Assembly: GCA_019096155.1 (NCBI GenBank) | Contig: JAHCVI010000002.1 | Coordinates: 2,852,001 to 2,916,000, forward strand | Direction of reading: 5' to 3' | Source of the DNA: Staphylotrichum longicolle | Taxonomy: Eukaryota > Ascomycota > Sordariomycetes > Sordariales > Chaetomiaceae | Length of the DNA: 64,000 bases | Shown here: in pieces, positions 20,391 to 32,687 of the stretch | How positions within the stretch are numbered: position 1 is the stretch's first letter | Layout: each line of letters begins with the position of its first letter | Notes under the pieces: model-generated | Told to the model about the DNA's origin: nothing | The model's input: only the letters and a program-made list of their open reading frames with translations | Database searches by the model: none | Translations under genes and position numbers: made by a program

Positions 20391-23287
20391 CTTCTAGACA
20401 GGCAACTGTTGGCCGAGGGTCGGGTGTTTGCACAACCCACGACCACTCCAAATGCCAGCTACGCTGCGACATATTCCCGCCATTCCACTGGCGCCAATCT
20501 GCCCAGTAACGCACAGACCTTGCCTGCCTTTCCTGGCCAAGTGCCGGGTTTGCTGACGAGCGCTTGCATGCAGTGAATCTAACAACAGAAGCATGATACT
20601 TTGAGCGGTGAGACGAGTCGAAGCCGGGAAGTACCTGGGAACGGAAATGAATCGAGATGAGGAGAACGAGACTCAAGTCACCTCTGCGTTGGTGAAGTTA
20701 GCCCAGCGGAGGGAGGATCGAAGTTCGAACTCGGCTGCATGGCTACACAACACGACCGAGTAACATCGTCACCACCTCAGAGCACGTCTTGTTTAGGTCT
20801 TTAACTCTTGCTCCAGATTGGGCTATGGTCTGGCCAGGATCAATTTTGGATGGCTCCCCGTAGAAGAGCACAGCGGGAGGGAAAGCTCATCTGTACGAAA
20901 CAGAAAGGCTATTTTCGTTCGTTGTTGTGTTGCACCTGTGTGACTGTGTTCCGTAATACCCTAGGCATTCTGCCTAGGTAATCTCGCGACAGATAACTAA
21001 CATCGAACACCCTCGAAGCATCAGGATGCCCAAAAAAATGCGCAGTGAAACTTGACTGCGCATTTGGCACCCTGATCCTTCGAAGGTGTTGTTTCTAGCA
21101 GTGGTGCTGTCGCCAGCGCCGAGCTGAGCCGTTATGTAGAGGGCCTTGGCGGGGTGTTTAACTGCAATGTGTAAAGCTTCCGCCACAGATCTGTATGCGG
21201 TCTCGGCGTTGACTGCGCTTGGTATACGCCGTAAATTCGTGTCGTAGAGATGTGCAAGACAAGACCGGCTTCTTGCTGTTGGAGACCGGGAGTTGCTTTT
21301 GCCGTGGTTTACGAATAAACCCTGCCGGTTCAAACTCCTGTTTGTTGTGGTCCAGTTGGGCGCAGGACGACTCTGTGAGAGCGAGCCGGCAGAAGCGGTT
21401 TGGGCTTTTGGCTGTTTAACGTCCTTGCGGTGCAGCGAGTTGCCCACTACAACGGGCATCTGAGTCGGGTATGTTGGACGTTTAAGGTGGAACAAATGGC
21501 GACATTTATTATGTGTTGGGTGTAAGTTCTATTTTCTTTCTTCCTTGTCGTGTCGTGTTGGCTTGGTCGAGGTCGTCACGGGTGTCTGCGGTTTCTCCCC
21601 GCACAAGGACAATGTTCATGCTCCCTTCAAGATCTCGTGAGTGGACCAATGTTAGCCTGCTATCCTCTGAGAGTTAAATGGAGAGTGAAATGGAATTGTT
21701 TGTTTCCACCGAAGCGACTTAGCTCGAGGGTAACTGCCCTCGTCGGGCTTTGTTGTTGCAATCCGGGGTGTCTGTCGCTGTGGCCCCGTCCGAAATCTGG
21801 TCGACATGATCAGGGTAAACAGTCGTCAAGGGCCATGGAGCCGGCCGGAAAGGGCACACGGGTTCTTTTTGCGGCGCATTTTGACAGAGACAGCAAAAGG
21901 GGGGGATTAATAAATTCTGGGAACCCGAGTTTGCCGCAATCACGGTGAAAGTGTGTCGAGATAAGCCGCCACGACAGAGAATCGCGAGTTTGCAAGAAGC
22001 GGTCAGAGACTCGGGGGAAGCCGTCATGACTCATTTCACCGAGCTGAAGTGCAGGGAAGAGACAATGCCAGGTCAACAAGCATAATGGCCTTTCCTTTTC
22101 TGTCCAGAGAAGGAAGGCCGACCCCTGGTTTCGCGGTAACAGGTTCCAGACTTCAGATGCCAGGGTTCAACCAACACCACCCTGCCTTACCTTACCAGAC
22201 AGCAACCTTCCGCTGCCTATCCATTCTGCGTTTTTGTGGTTTTCGTGAGAGCCCCTAAGGCGTCTTTCCCGTCTCCGTTATCCGCTGAGGTTCTCTTCTA
22301 ACGAAGCACTCCATGTGGGCGGTTCATGGATAAGGTACGGAAAAGGAAAGGACGGGCACTCGTCGAGATTTTTCACTGCGCCCTCCAAGTGGCCCAAACA
22401 AGAATTTTGTCAAATCAGGTGTCGTTGTGCCGCTAATGTGCATTTTGTCCCATGGCGTGGCGTCACCGTATCGGCCAGGAAGCCGGCCCCGAGGGACTGA
22501 AAGAGGGAAATGAAATTGACATTTTTTTACCCACAACCTAATTGAATATTGGATTAGGGCAAACATCGCAAAAATTGCGTGGTTTTGGCGGCCCCGGGAG
22601 GATCGCAGCGAGAGGCAAGAGAATCGAAGCCTCCGCCTCTAGCAGATATTGAATATCAAGTAGCTGAAAGTTGTTGTGTCTCTGGCCTGGGGGGGAGAGA
22701 AACAGGAGGAGCAGTGAGGAGGGGCTGCCGATGGAGGTCACATTCCACCGTCTTCTGGGCTGTATCCTGCCCCTCGGCGTTGTCACGACCCCGCCCTGCT
22801 GGCATCGGAGCTGTCTCCGGCATTCACCCTGGAAGGTGCAGAAAATTCACCCGCCTCTCCGGTCTCAAAGCACGTCTCTCATTGCCTCAAAATGGGCGTG
22901 GTTCGTTTTTGGTGGCTTGACCACGTCAGATACAATGCTGCAGGATGCTTTCCCCCGGATGCCTGGGCCACCAAGCAACAAGGGTGGCCTCGCCATGCCG
23001 AGATCCCGTCTCCAACATCGTGGAGAGCTCACCGCGGATGCGCCGTGGGTGTTGCTTATTTACAGATTTTATCTCGGCCATGTCGTTGCTTTGCCTACGT
23101 CTAGACGCGCTCAATCATGCAAGACACCACACCAAGGTCGCCTTCCTTGGTTTGTTTCTCGCTTTCCGCGGCAGCGAAAACAATGTTCACTTGTCGGTGA
23201 GCACTGGGTTATCATGGGAAACACCCAATTGGTAGAGGCCACTCGCCTCGAAAGATCAGGAGGGTGTGCCCCGCGATTTGCGCTACC
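20391..23287. other. Gene-poor intergenic stretch
   Basis: Nearly 3 kb upstream of family gene C. Only short overlapping frames are seen, and no RNA gene or mobile element is recognised. Confidence 0.4.
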
Positions 23288-23338
23288 AGATCCAAACCAT
23301 CAGCAGTACGCCACTAGATCCAGGCCATCAACAGTCTC
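23288..23338. repeat. Imperfect tandem duplication upstream of gene C
   Basis: Two degenerate copies of a unit of about 28 bases, AGATCCAAACCATCAGCAGT and AGATCCAGGCCATCAACAGT, lie just upstream of the TATA box of member C. They could be duplicated regulatory sites. Confidence 0.45.
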
Positions 23339-23365
23339 TCTGCACCTCGAGGTGTTCCGTCCAGG

Positions 23366-23372
23366 TATAAAA
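23366..23372 (+). promoter_or_regulatory. TATA box of family gene C
   Basis: TATAAAA at 23366-23372, 95 bases before the start codon at 23461, which is the first ATG downstream of the box. Confidence 0.55.
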
Positions 23373-23460
23373 TGAAGGCTCTTCGCTTTCTCTCCACTTG
23401 TCAACAAGCTCTTCACGGTCAAGCACTAAGCTTAACTACCACAAACGTCAAACAGCTGAG

Positions 23461-24020
23461 ATGGGTATGTTTCCGTCTTGTCTTGCACTGCTTATGGTCG
23501 TCACCCACATAAGGGGCTTCACCACCATCAAGGTCTCATGGTACTAACGGGATACCGCCGCGATGTTACAGCTCTCAACACCCACGATACCTCCATCCTT
23601 TTCCGTGGAATTGGAGGTTGGGTTGAACATACTCTCTACTCCCTCCACTCGATGGATGAGATGGCTATGACCCTCCTTGTCGGTCCGCTGTCAGGTACGT
23701 ATACGGAGCCAAACTCGGCGACCCACCACCCCCTGATTCCATTCTAACCTTCTGCAGCATGGGCAGGACTGAGTGACGACCGTCTCATGAGCCTGTTCTC
23801 AGCGCACTCTGCGCCTTGGACGCCCTTGCAGGTCCACCAGCCGGACCTTGGTGATTTGAACACCTGGCATCAGGCTGTTGTTGTCATGGAGCAGGGCTGG
23901 GAGGACCCCTGGAACTGGGCGACCAGCGCCTCAGAGCACGAATCTATTGGCATGCAGGGCACTGACGAGACGGACTCGTCGTGGAGTTGTGGCTACTTGG
24001 ATTTCGCTGCTATCGAATGA
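23461..24020 (+). CDS. Orphan Trp-rich small protein family, member C
   Basis: Three coding exons: 23461-23464 (ATG plus G), 23572-23694 (123 bases) and 23758-24020 (263 bases), both introns in phase 1, encode 129 residues. The middle exon encodes SILFRGIGGWVEHTLYSLHS and ends at LLVGPLS, the same PLS ending as A and B. The last exon starts WAGLSDDRLMSLF, shared only with D, then has APWTPLQVHQ, the counterpart of APWTPLRAHY in A. It ends in an acidic Trp-rich tail with SSWSCGYLDFA, matching PSWSVGYLDP of A. Member C therefore links the A/B and D branches. There is no signal peptide or membrane segment. Function unknown. Confidence 0.65.
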
Positions 24021-27000
24021 ACTGGCGGACGCAGATGTGAGACAAGGACGCGGTGGTGAGGCGGAGTGGGGGAACCATGGTCAACGAACCTTTTAAGACG
24101 CGACGTTGTGTGACCTTGAACGCGCTCGCGGGTGCGGCGTTTGAGATCCAATCAACTGAGAGCACATTGCTTCGGTCTGTTTCCGTTGCGTGCCCGTAAC
24201 TAACGCGCGACCAACAGTCCAACACCAGCCTCCCGGCAGTTGGCAGCAAGCCACCCTTCGCCCCTCCCGTCTGCAGGAATCTTGCCTGAGTGTGGCTGAA
24301 ACATGGACTGCCCAAAAGCGAAAACACGGCCCGCTCGGTTGGGACCGTTGCAGGACAATGTGTTTGCAGGTGCCACGTTCGGCGCACCGGCTGCTCGAAT
24401 CTGCCTGTTGCTTTTTTCAGGTTTTTGGTTTCCTTTCCGCGATCCGTTGTTTAGACGTTCAAGCCGGTCCACTCTCCTTCCCCTCCACCCCCAACAAAAT
24501 TTCTGCCACAGACCCGGGCAAGGTCCCAACAACTCCCTTATCGGCACGGCCATCAGCCTGTGTCGGGCCGGTCTGCACACGGTGCCAAGGCGAGGAGCAA
24601 TCCGTGCATTGAGGCGGTGGACCGCGGGTTCGGCCCGTGTGATGCATGGCACCGAAAGAACATGAACCATCCAGGATATTCCAGACCACTTTCTACTTTT
24701 GGGGCAAAAGGCCGGAATGACTTCTTTCTGACGCCGCGCTCGCCTCAAGCGAGATACCAACCATGTTGGCTTTCTCAAGCATGTGGAGAGGCAGATGAGG
24801 AAACAGCCCAGGGTCCATCCGAGAGGGGGAGGAAGAAGGGGGGGGGGGGGGGGGGGGGCCGAGGCGAGGCGACCAGCGCCTCTCGCGAACAGGGACGATC
24901 TCCATTCCGGAACCACCGCCAAAGCGGTGGATCCTCCCATCAGGCTCTGCTTTTGCTCACCTTGGGGGCGCATGGCGAGGGGGCCGGGCAAAACGGCCGG
25001 AGCTTCGTTCCCTTGCTCTTCTGCTGGCCCGGGCACTGCCTTCCCCCAGCCTCGAGCACAACCGCTGACAGAGTGATTTTTCCCCAGTTGGCAACCCACT
25101 GCCCACGGAACTTCCAGCTCAAAAGTTGGCATGTAAAATGAGCAGCCCAAATAGTCGCGGATATGATGCGACAGAAAAAAATCTGTTGCAGGCAGAAGCC
25201 AGGTGAGGTGGGCAGCAGGCTAAGGCGAGAGCGGCCGCTCTGTTCCATTGTGTTCCATCTCGGTTGCTCCAGCCCCCTCCAAGCCCACCAACCACTTTGC
25301 CGGCGGCAATTGTTTCCAGTCTGTCCAAGCTTGCGTCTTCCTGTGTGCCAGAAATGCCTTGGGTCAAATAACGCATGGTGCTCCGGAACCCAGTTTTCAG
25401 TTTTCAACGTGACTTTTTCCTTTTTCCCCCCAGCGCCTCCCAGCTCCGCCAGAGTTGTGGACTGTAGGTCCGGCGGGTTCAAAAGCGCCCTGATGCTTCA
25501 GGTGTCAGCGAGCAATCCTGACACTCGAGGTTCCATTCAAATCGAGCTTGACACACAGACTCCAAGTCGTTGCTCTTTGTTCCCCGAGACCTACCGCTCA
25601 AAAGCTTGCAGATGGCGTGCTGCCTGCTCTCGCTTCGACCGACCGAGGACCATCCGACCTGCAAAACTTGTGAGACCCTCGTCAATTCCCCCTCTTGCTT
25701 GAAAAAAACCCTTTCATCAGTCCTGGAAGACGATACACACATCCTGACGTAAAACCAAAGGAGTTGTCGCAGGTCGATGTTAGCCCGAAGACGAGATCCG
25801 ACACACTGCACCGCTCCCTTCCGTCCATACACCTTCCCCTCGCCCTGAAAGACGTTCCTCGAGCCGCGTCAACATCAAAGCCGAGGGTTGCCGTTGTCCA
25901 TTCCCAACCGTGACCCCTGACGCGTCGGTCTCTGCCGTGCTCCGGCCTCAGAGCAGACAGAAACACTTTGAACACAACCCGCTCAATCGTTTCTGAACCA
26001 GTGGGACAGCTGTTTGAGAACGGTGCAACCTGCGACATCTCTCGCCCTTGCTCCCCACGACTGCGAGTTTCCCCTGTCCTGCCGGTCGCGACTCCAAGTC
26101 CCCATGGGGACAACGCAGCACTGGCATAGCACCTACCAGACCACACCATTCTCCACAGGTCGAAATCTGGGTTTGAGTTGGCACAACTTGATCTAGATTG
26201 GTTTGGGTATGTCGCGATCGAATCACAGAAGCTGTCGAACGACGGGGCCATCTTCCTTTCGACTCCCGACCAATAACTCGGACCTAGTGGCCGAGGGGCG
26301 TATCAACTTTTGGACAGGTCCACCCCACCCTGGCAGTCGCAAATTTGCTGACAACCCACGAGCTAGGAGAATAGAAGGATGCCTGCAAAACCTGCCCCCG
26401 GTCTGCTGTCTGTTTCCAGGACTTATTATAGTCAACATTTGCGAGATTCAAGATCGCCGACAGGAAGGCAATCACCCCCTCTCCCTTGGCGTCGGGCGTC
26501 AATGGTGTTGATGTCCACACCAACCATGCCAAAGACACGTCCGGACATTGAAATGAGGTCACAACCTTCTACTTATGGCCAGATGGAGGACTGGTGGTTG
26601 CAGTATCCTTTGTCATCCACCGAGCGACCTGCCCAGCTTTTGCAGTGGGCTGCCGCTTTCAGCAAGGAGAATAAGGTACCCACACACTCGTTTGTGAGCC
26701 TCTACGTTGACCCCTTGCGTGTGTTTGTGATCTTGTCCGTCTGCTAGACGGGGACCATAGGTATTTGATTGCATGGTGCAAACTCCGAACCTGTTCAGCC
26801 ACGAGTTTATGTTTCCGTCAAGACTGTCCAGCACACACAAACACACAACTCTAGCGTGTTGAGTGTTGTGGCTGGTGTGGCAGTCCAGCAACACCACTTC
26901 AGCATAAGCAGTGAAGCTGAGACTTGTGCATAGTTCTTTTAACTTTTCATCTATCCAGTCATAACAGATTTGTGTATCTATGTGTCACCACCAACGCCTG

Positions 27001-27092
27001 CCAATCATGCATGCTCGTGTCACCCAACGCCGGGCACTACGGCCCTTGAATCACCACTCAAATGCTCCCTCCTGGCAACCCCTTCAAACTCC
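24021..27092. other. Gene-poor intergenic stretch
   Basis: This stretch holds a 21-base G tract at 24838-24858 and many overlapping frames without recognisable domains. One short frame near 26504-26747 (plus strand) carries a Trp-containing stretch, MEDWWLQYPLSS, but has no other support. Confidence 0.4.
24838..24858. repeat. 21-base G homopolymer
   Basis: An uninterrupted run of 21 G on the plus strand in gene-free DNA. Length in the assembly may not be exact. Confidence 0.8.
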
Positions 27093-28862
27093 CTACTCCT
27101 CCGGCCCAGGCCTCCCGTCCAACCACTTCGACATGTACGGCCCATCCAGCCAATACCCCAGCTTGGCATAGTAACTCCGCACCCCAACCCCGGAAATCAC
27201 GCTAATCTTCTCGCTCCCGTGCTCCTCCCGCGCGATCCTCTCCGCCTCCTCCATCAGCAACGTGCCGAAGCCCTGATGCTGAAACTTGCGCGGGTCGCGC
27301 GCATGCACCGGCACGGCCATGCCGTAGACGTGCAACTCCCTGACCAGGCTCGTCGGCTGGCCCACCAGCTCCTCGCGGAACGTGTACTTTTTCGTGCACT
27401 TGCGCAGCCGCAGCAGCGCAACCAGGATGTCCTGCTTGGGGTCCTCGTACGCGAGGAACGTCTCCCAGCCGCCGTTGGCGGTGTAGTCGCGGCGGACCAG
27501 CTCGATCTGATTGGGCCGGATTTTGTTTTTCACCTCGTTGACGCCGACCTCGCGCGTGCGCACGTCGCGGCAGGTCGTGCCAAAGTCCTTCATGCGCGCC
27601 AGGGCCAGCTCGCGCAGGTTACCGTTCTCGACGCCCGACGTCACCAGCGGCATGGGGATGTCGCGCTGGACGCGGTAGATGCGGGTCCAGGGCGGGACAA
27701 GGGCGAGGATGCGCGCGACGAGGTCGATGAGGCCGTTGGGCGTGTAGTTTTGGTAGCGCCCCGTGCGCCAGAGCTCGTAGAGACCTGTGCCGCGGATGAC
27801 GAGCGTCGGGTAGATCTTGAGGCCGTCGGTTCGGAAGGCGGGGTTCTCAAAGTACTCTTTGAACTGGTCGAGGTCGCGCTCCATGCCGACGTTCGGGAGG
27901 TCGGGCATCATGTGGCTGACCACCTTGAAGCCAGCGTCTTTGGCGAGGCAGAAGGTCTCGGCGACGGCGGCAACGGTGTGGCCACGGTTGGTGTCGCGCG
28001 CAACGTCCTCGTAGAGCGACTGGACACCAATCTCGAGGCGTGTGCAGCCATACCTGAGCATGCTGGAGAGGTGGGGTTGCAGGCAGTAGTCGGGCCGCGT
28101 CTCGATCGTGATGCCCACGCACTTGATGCTGCTCTGCTCGCCGGCCCGCACGGCCTCGTCCACGTCCAGTGTCCCGTACCCGCTCAGCGCGTTGTGCAGC
28201 TGGGAAATAAACTCGTCTCGGTAGGATTCTGGCAACGACATGAATGTTCCGCCCATGATGATGTACTCGACCTTGTCCACCGAATGGCCCAACGCCTTGA
28301 GCTGGTCGACCCGTCCGCGGGCTTGCTCAAAGGGATCATACCGCGCCCGAATCGCGCGCATCGACGTCGGCTCGTACCCGGTGTAAGACTGGGTGCTATA
28401 TTCGAAGTCGGAGTCTGGGCCGCCAGGGCAGTACACGCAGATGTTGCCTGTGTAAGCGATGTGCGGGCAGCGATGCGGCTTGCACATGACGGCCACCACG
28501 GCGATGCCCGAGGAGGTCCCTAATGCATGTCAGCAGGCGTAATGTCTGGTCCTCGGCAAAGGGTGCTCACGGATTGGCTTAGCAATCAGCCTCGGGAGGA
28601 TGTACTTCTTATAGTGTTCGGGGACGGCGGCGATGATGGCCGTCAGAGGCGGCACATTGTTGATCTTGTGCTTTTTCGCAAACTTGGATCGCAGTGTGTT
28701 GAGGTTGATGTCCTTCCGAGGACGGGTCGGGTCTCGGGCTGCCTCGTGATCTTCGATCAGGGCGCTGGCGATGTCTGCGCAGCATCGGAGGAACCGTTCG
28801 TTCTCTGGTGGGAGATTCGCATCCTTCTTGCGCAGCGTCGTGGTTACTGTTGCCGTCGCCAT
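27093..28862 (-). CDS. ELP3: Elongator complex catalytic subunit Elp3
   Basis: Exons 28862-28571 and 28519-27093 with a 50-base intron, 572 residues, the usual length. Elp3 is the catalytic subunit of Elongator, which modifies wobble uridine (U34) of cytosolic tRNAs using a radical-SAM domain and an acetyl-CoA-binding domain. The iron-sulfur cysteines form the Elp3-type CX9CX2C motif at Cys115, Cys125 and Cys128 ([14 protein letters not shown]). [12 protein letters not shown] and TRLEIGVQS of the radical-SAM barrel follow. The C-terminal GNAT-like domain has [16 protein letters not shown]. Splicing restores [18 protein letters not shown], conserved across eukaryotes. The start [14 protein letters not shown] is chosen; 12 further in-frame residues lie upstream at 28898. 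Divergent from the succinyl-CoA ligase gene. Confidence 0.96.
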
Positions 28863-29476
28863 TGTGGGGTTTTCGCCGGGCGACCAAGCCCCATGCAACG
28901 CTTCAAGTCGTCTTGGTTCAGTTTTCGGCTGTCGAAGTGCTGGTGTTGCTGTGTTTGTTAGCTATCCAGCTTTCGTCGTTTGGCGATGTCGTCGATAAAT
29001 TGCCAAGGGTTCAAAGATCTGGAATCTTTTGGCGGGGCAAATCGAGATCCAGTCAGAGCCAGCAGTTACACAGCCTACGGCGGCGTGTGCACATCGGTTC
29101 CACACACAAGCTGCGCCAAGCCGTGGGTGGGACCAAGCCGCCGCGAGCCGCGTTTGAGAGCAGGTGCCGCGTGCGAGGACCGTGATGGGTGCTTCGGAAA
29201 AACGATACCGCCGCAATTGCCGGCTCCCAAGCCTTTGGGCCAATGGCAGCGGGATGACCCCTGCGGGTCAGCTGGAGGACCCGTTGGTTGAAGCTAGCGA
29301 CAATTTTGGACAAGGTCGCTGTTTGGAGAAATGACGAAGGCCGCTGCATCCCGTTGAACAACGCCCTCGACTCAGCATCGCCGTCCTGCATTGCATTGGC
29401 CGCCTGTTGCACTCTTCTTGCCCTGCCAGCCAGCATTTCTTTTGCGTGTTTCCCTGCGCCCCTCACACGCAGCACG
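28863..29476. other. Divergent promoter region ELP3 / succinyl-CoA ligase
   Basis: About 610 bases between two divergent starts. I see no other gene. The plus-strand frame that opens at 29288 is in frame with the ligase but probably represents 5' leader. Confidence 0.5.
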
Positions 29477-30806
<1,330 letters not shown>

Positions 30807-31770
30807 AATCGGCACTCTAGCACGGTAATACTATCCGGGTGCCGGCCTTGTACATGTTGATCCTTTCATTTGTTGACTGCGAGTGATTGCGGTTTGGGAG
30901 GAGGCGAGGGGAGTGTGAGAGTAGGGCGGCTGAGTGAGCTGGAGAGGCCTGAAGCATATCAAACTTTATAGACGGTGGATTGGCGGTATGGCATAATATC
31001 TTGTGCATTATGAGCCCCTTGTTGGATTGTGTCTCTATCAAAGCGGTGATCAACCCTTGGTCCTTGTCAATTCTGCCATAAGACAGTTACCGCCTCTTGG
31101 GTGTGCCAATTTTGTGGCCCCGGTGAACACAGCAAACAGATCCCCTGACTTAAGCCAACGATCGGTGTTGGCCAGAGTGGCCGAGGGTCGAAGTAGAGGC
31201 TGCATGCACATTCCCGTCCGTCTTTCCAAGAAAGCGCAACTTGCTCGTAACCCAGTTCCAACATGAAAGCAAGCTCATCTTGTTGGCCAGACGCTGACGT
31301 TGGGCATGCATCGGCCCAGGAGGGCTCAGCAAATTTCATTGAAGAGAGGTTGCTGCCAACACGACCCCTGTGTTGGGCTCGAACATGACCGTGAACAACG
31401 CCAGATACTGTAAAGATACTGGAACAATCTGCTGGCTGGTGTCTGTGAGCAACCATAGCTATATGGTCAAACCAATGCCTTGCATTCTTGGTAGGATCTA
31501 AAATGAGCAAAGAGAAGAAACTGCAAATCCCATAGAACAGTTCGCCTGAGGTCCCCCGTCCATAAACTCCTTTCCTGATGCTTATAGGGACATGATAGGG
31601 GGGTTCTCCGGGGCCGGATCCGGCTGTGACGCCCTCGACCCAGCTGGTTCCCCCCGCTTTCCACCAGTCACTGCCGAGTGATTCCCCAAGTGGAGTGTAG
31701 AAACGTAAACCGTGCTCGATTCCCTGAATACTCGAGTCGGCCCGTCGGGAGTGAGTGCAACGAGATTGCT
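30807..31770. other. Intergenic, convergent 3' regions
   Basis: Lies between the ends of the succinyl-CoA ligase gene and the UBC1-type gene. Short frames only; nothing recognised. Confidence 0.5.
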
Positions 31771-32687
31771 TTACTGTTCCCCGAGCAGCCGAGCGGTGAT
31801 ATCACCCATATATGCTTCCTCCAGCTCGTAGTCCTCTCCCCCGTTGCGGTCGATACCCACAAAGACGAAGGCGTCAACCACGGCATCCACGTCGAAGCCC
31901 ATGTTAACGAACCGGTCGACGAGATCCTTGTTGTAGCCCTTGTACCTGTAGGTCGGACGAGAAACAACCAGTCAGTTTCGTTTCGCCGCGCCACGATATC
32001 CATCCAGTCCAGAAAAGCATACCTCGAAGGGTCATTCTTGACCACGGGCGTGGCCGTCTTCCCGTAGTTGTGGGTGAGTGTTTCCCGGCGCGGAGCGCCG
32101 GCGTACTTGACGGCCCAGTCGTGCGCCTTGGCGGCGAACTCGTTGGGCTGCTCCATCATCATCTTCGCGACCTCGGCGTCTTGCGGGTCCTTGGGGTTCG
32201 GCGACTCGAGGAGCATGCGCAGCGAGATGAGCGCCATCTTGATGGTGCCCACGGGCGACCAGCCGGAGCCGAGGGTGTCGAGGCAAATAGCGCCCTGGTA
32301 GAGAAGCAAAAAAAGGTTGGGTGGTTAGCTCAGATCATCATGGTCGTGTTTCGAGCACCAGGTCCTAGGAACGCCTCGGGTTCGGTCCGAGAGACAGTGC
32401 AGCCTCTCCCCGCGCAACGAACATACCGTCACACTGCTGACGTTTGGATGCCAGATCTTGGTGTCAAACTTCATGGCGGGCGACTTGAACGGGTACATGT
32501 CCGGAATGACAATGTCGATCTGGAAAGTACCCCCGGCGTAGGGGGTGTCGGGCGGCCCTGGAAAGGTGCCCTTGAGATGGGTGAGGTTGGCGGGGTCGAC
32601 GGGGTTTGCGACGACCCCCGAAGCATCCTTGTCGTTGTAAATGTCGGCCAGCTCCTTTGCAATCCGGCGCTCGCGAGTGGAGGCCAT
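31771..32687 (-). CDS. Ubiquitin-conjugating enzyme E2, UBC1/E2-25K type with UBA
   Basis: Three exons (32687-32427, 32294-32023, 31945-31771) encode 235 residues. The UBC fold starts at ERRIAKELADI; TPYAGGTFQIDI, PFKSPAMKFDTKIWHPNV and the catalytic GAICLDTLGSGWSP (Cys91) follow. The intron falls between the HPN segment and the cysteine. A C-terminal UBA-like domain (GYNKDLVDRFVNMGFDVDAV, then YELEEAYMGDITARLLGEQ) identifies the Ubc1/UBE2K class, which builds Lys48-linked chains. The start MASTRERR is preferred over an in-frame ATG 21 codons upstream. It is transcribed divergently from the proteasome ATPase gene. A (CAG)n tract lies in its presumed 5' leader. Confidence 0.94.

Noticed and set aside
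26970..28523. A 517-codon plus-strand frame antisense to ELP3
   Set aside because: Complementary shadow of a highly biased coding exon; composition (Val/Ala/His/Arg-rich) typical of antisense frames.
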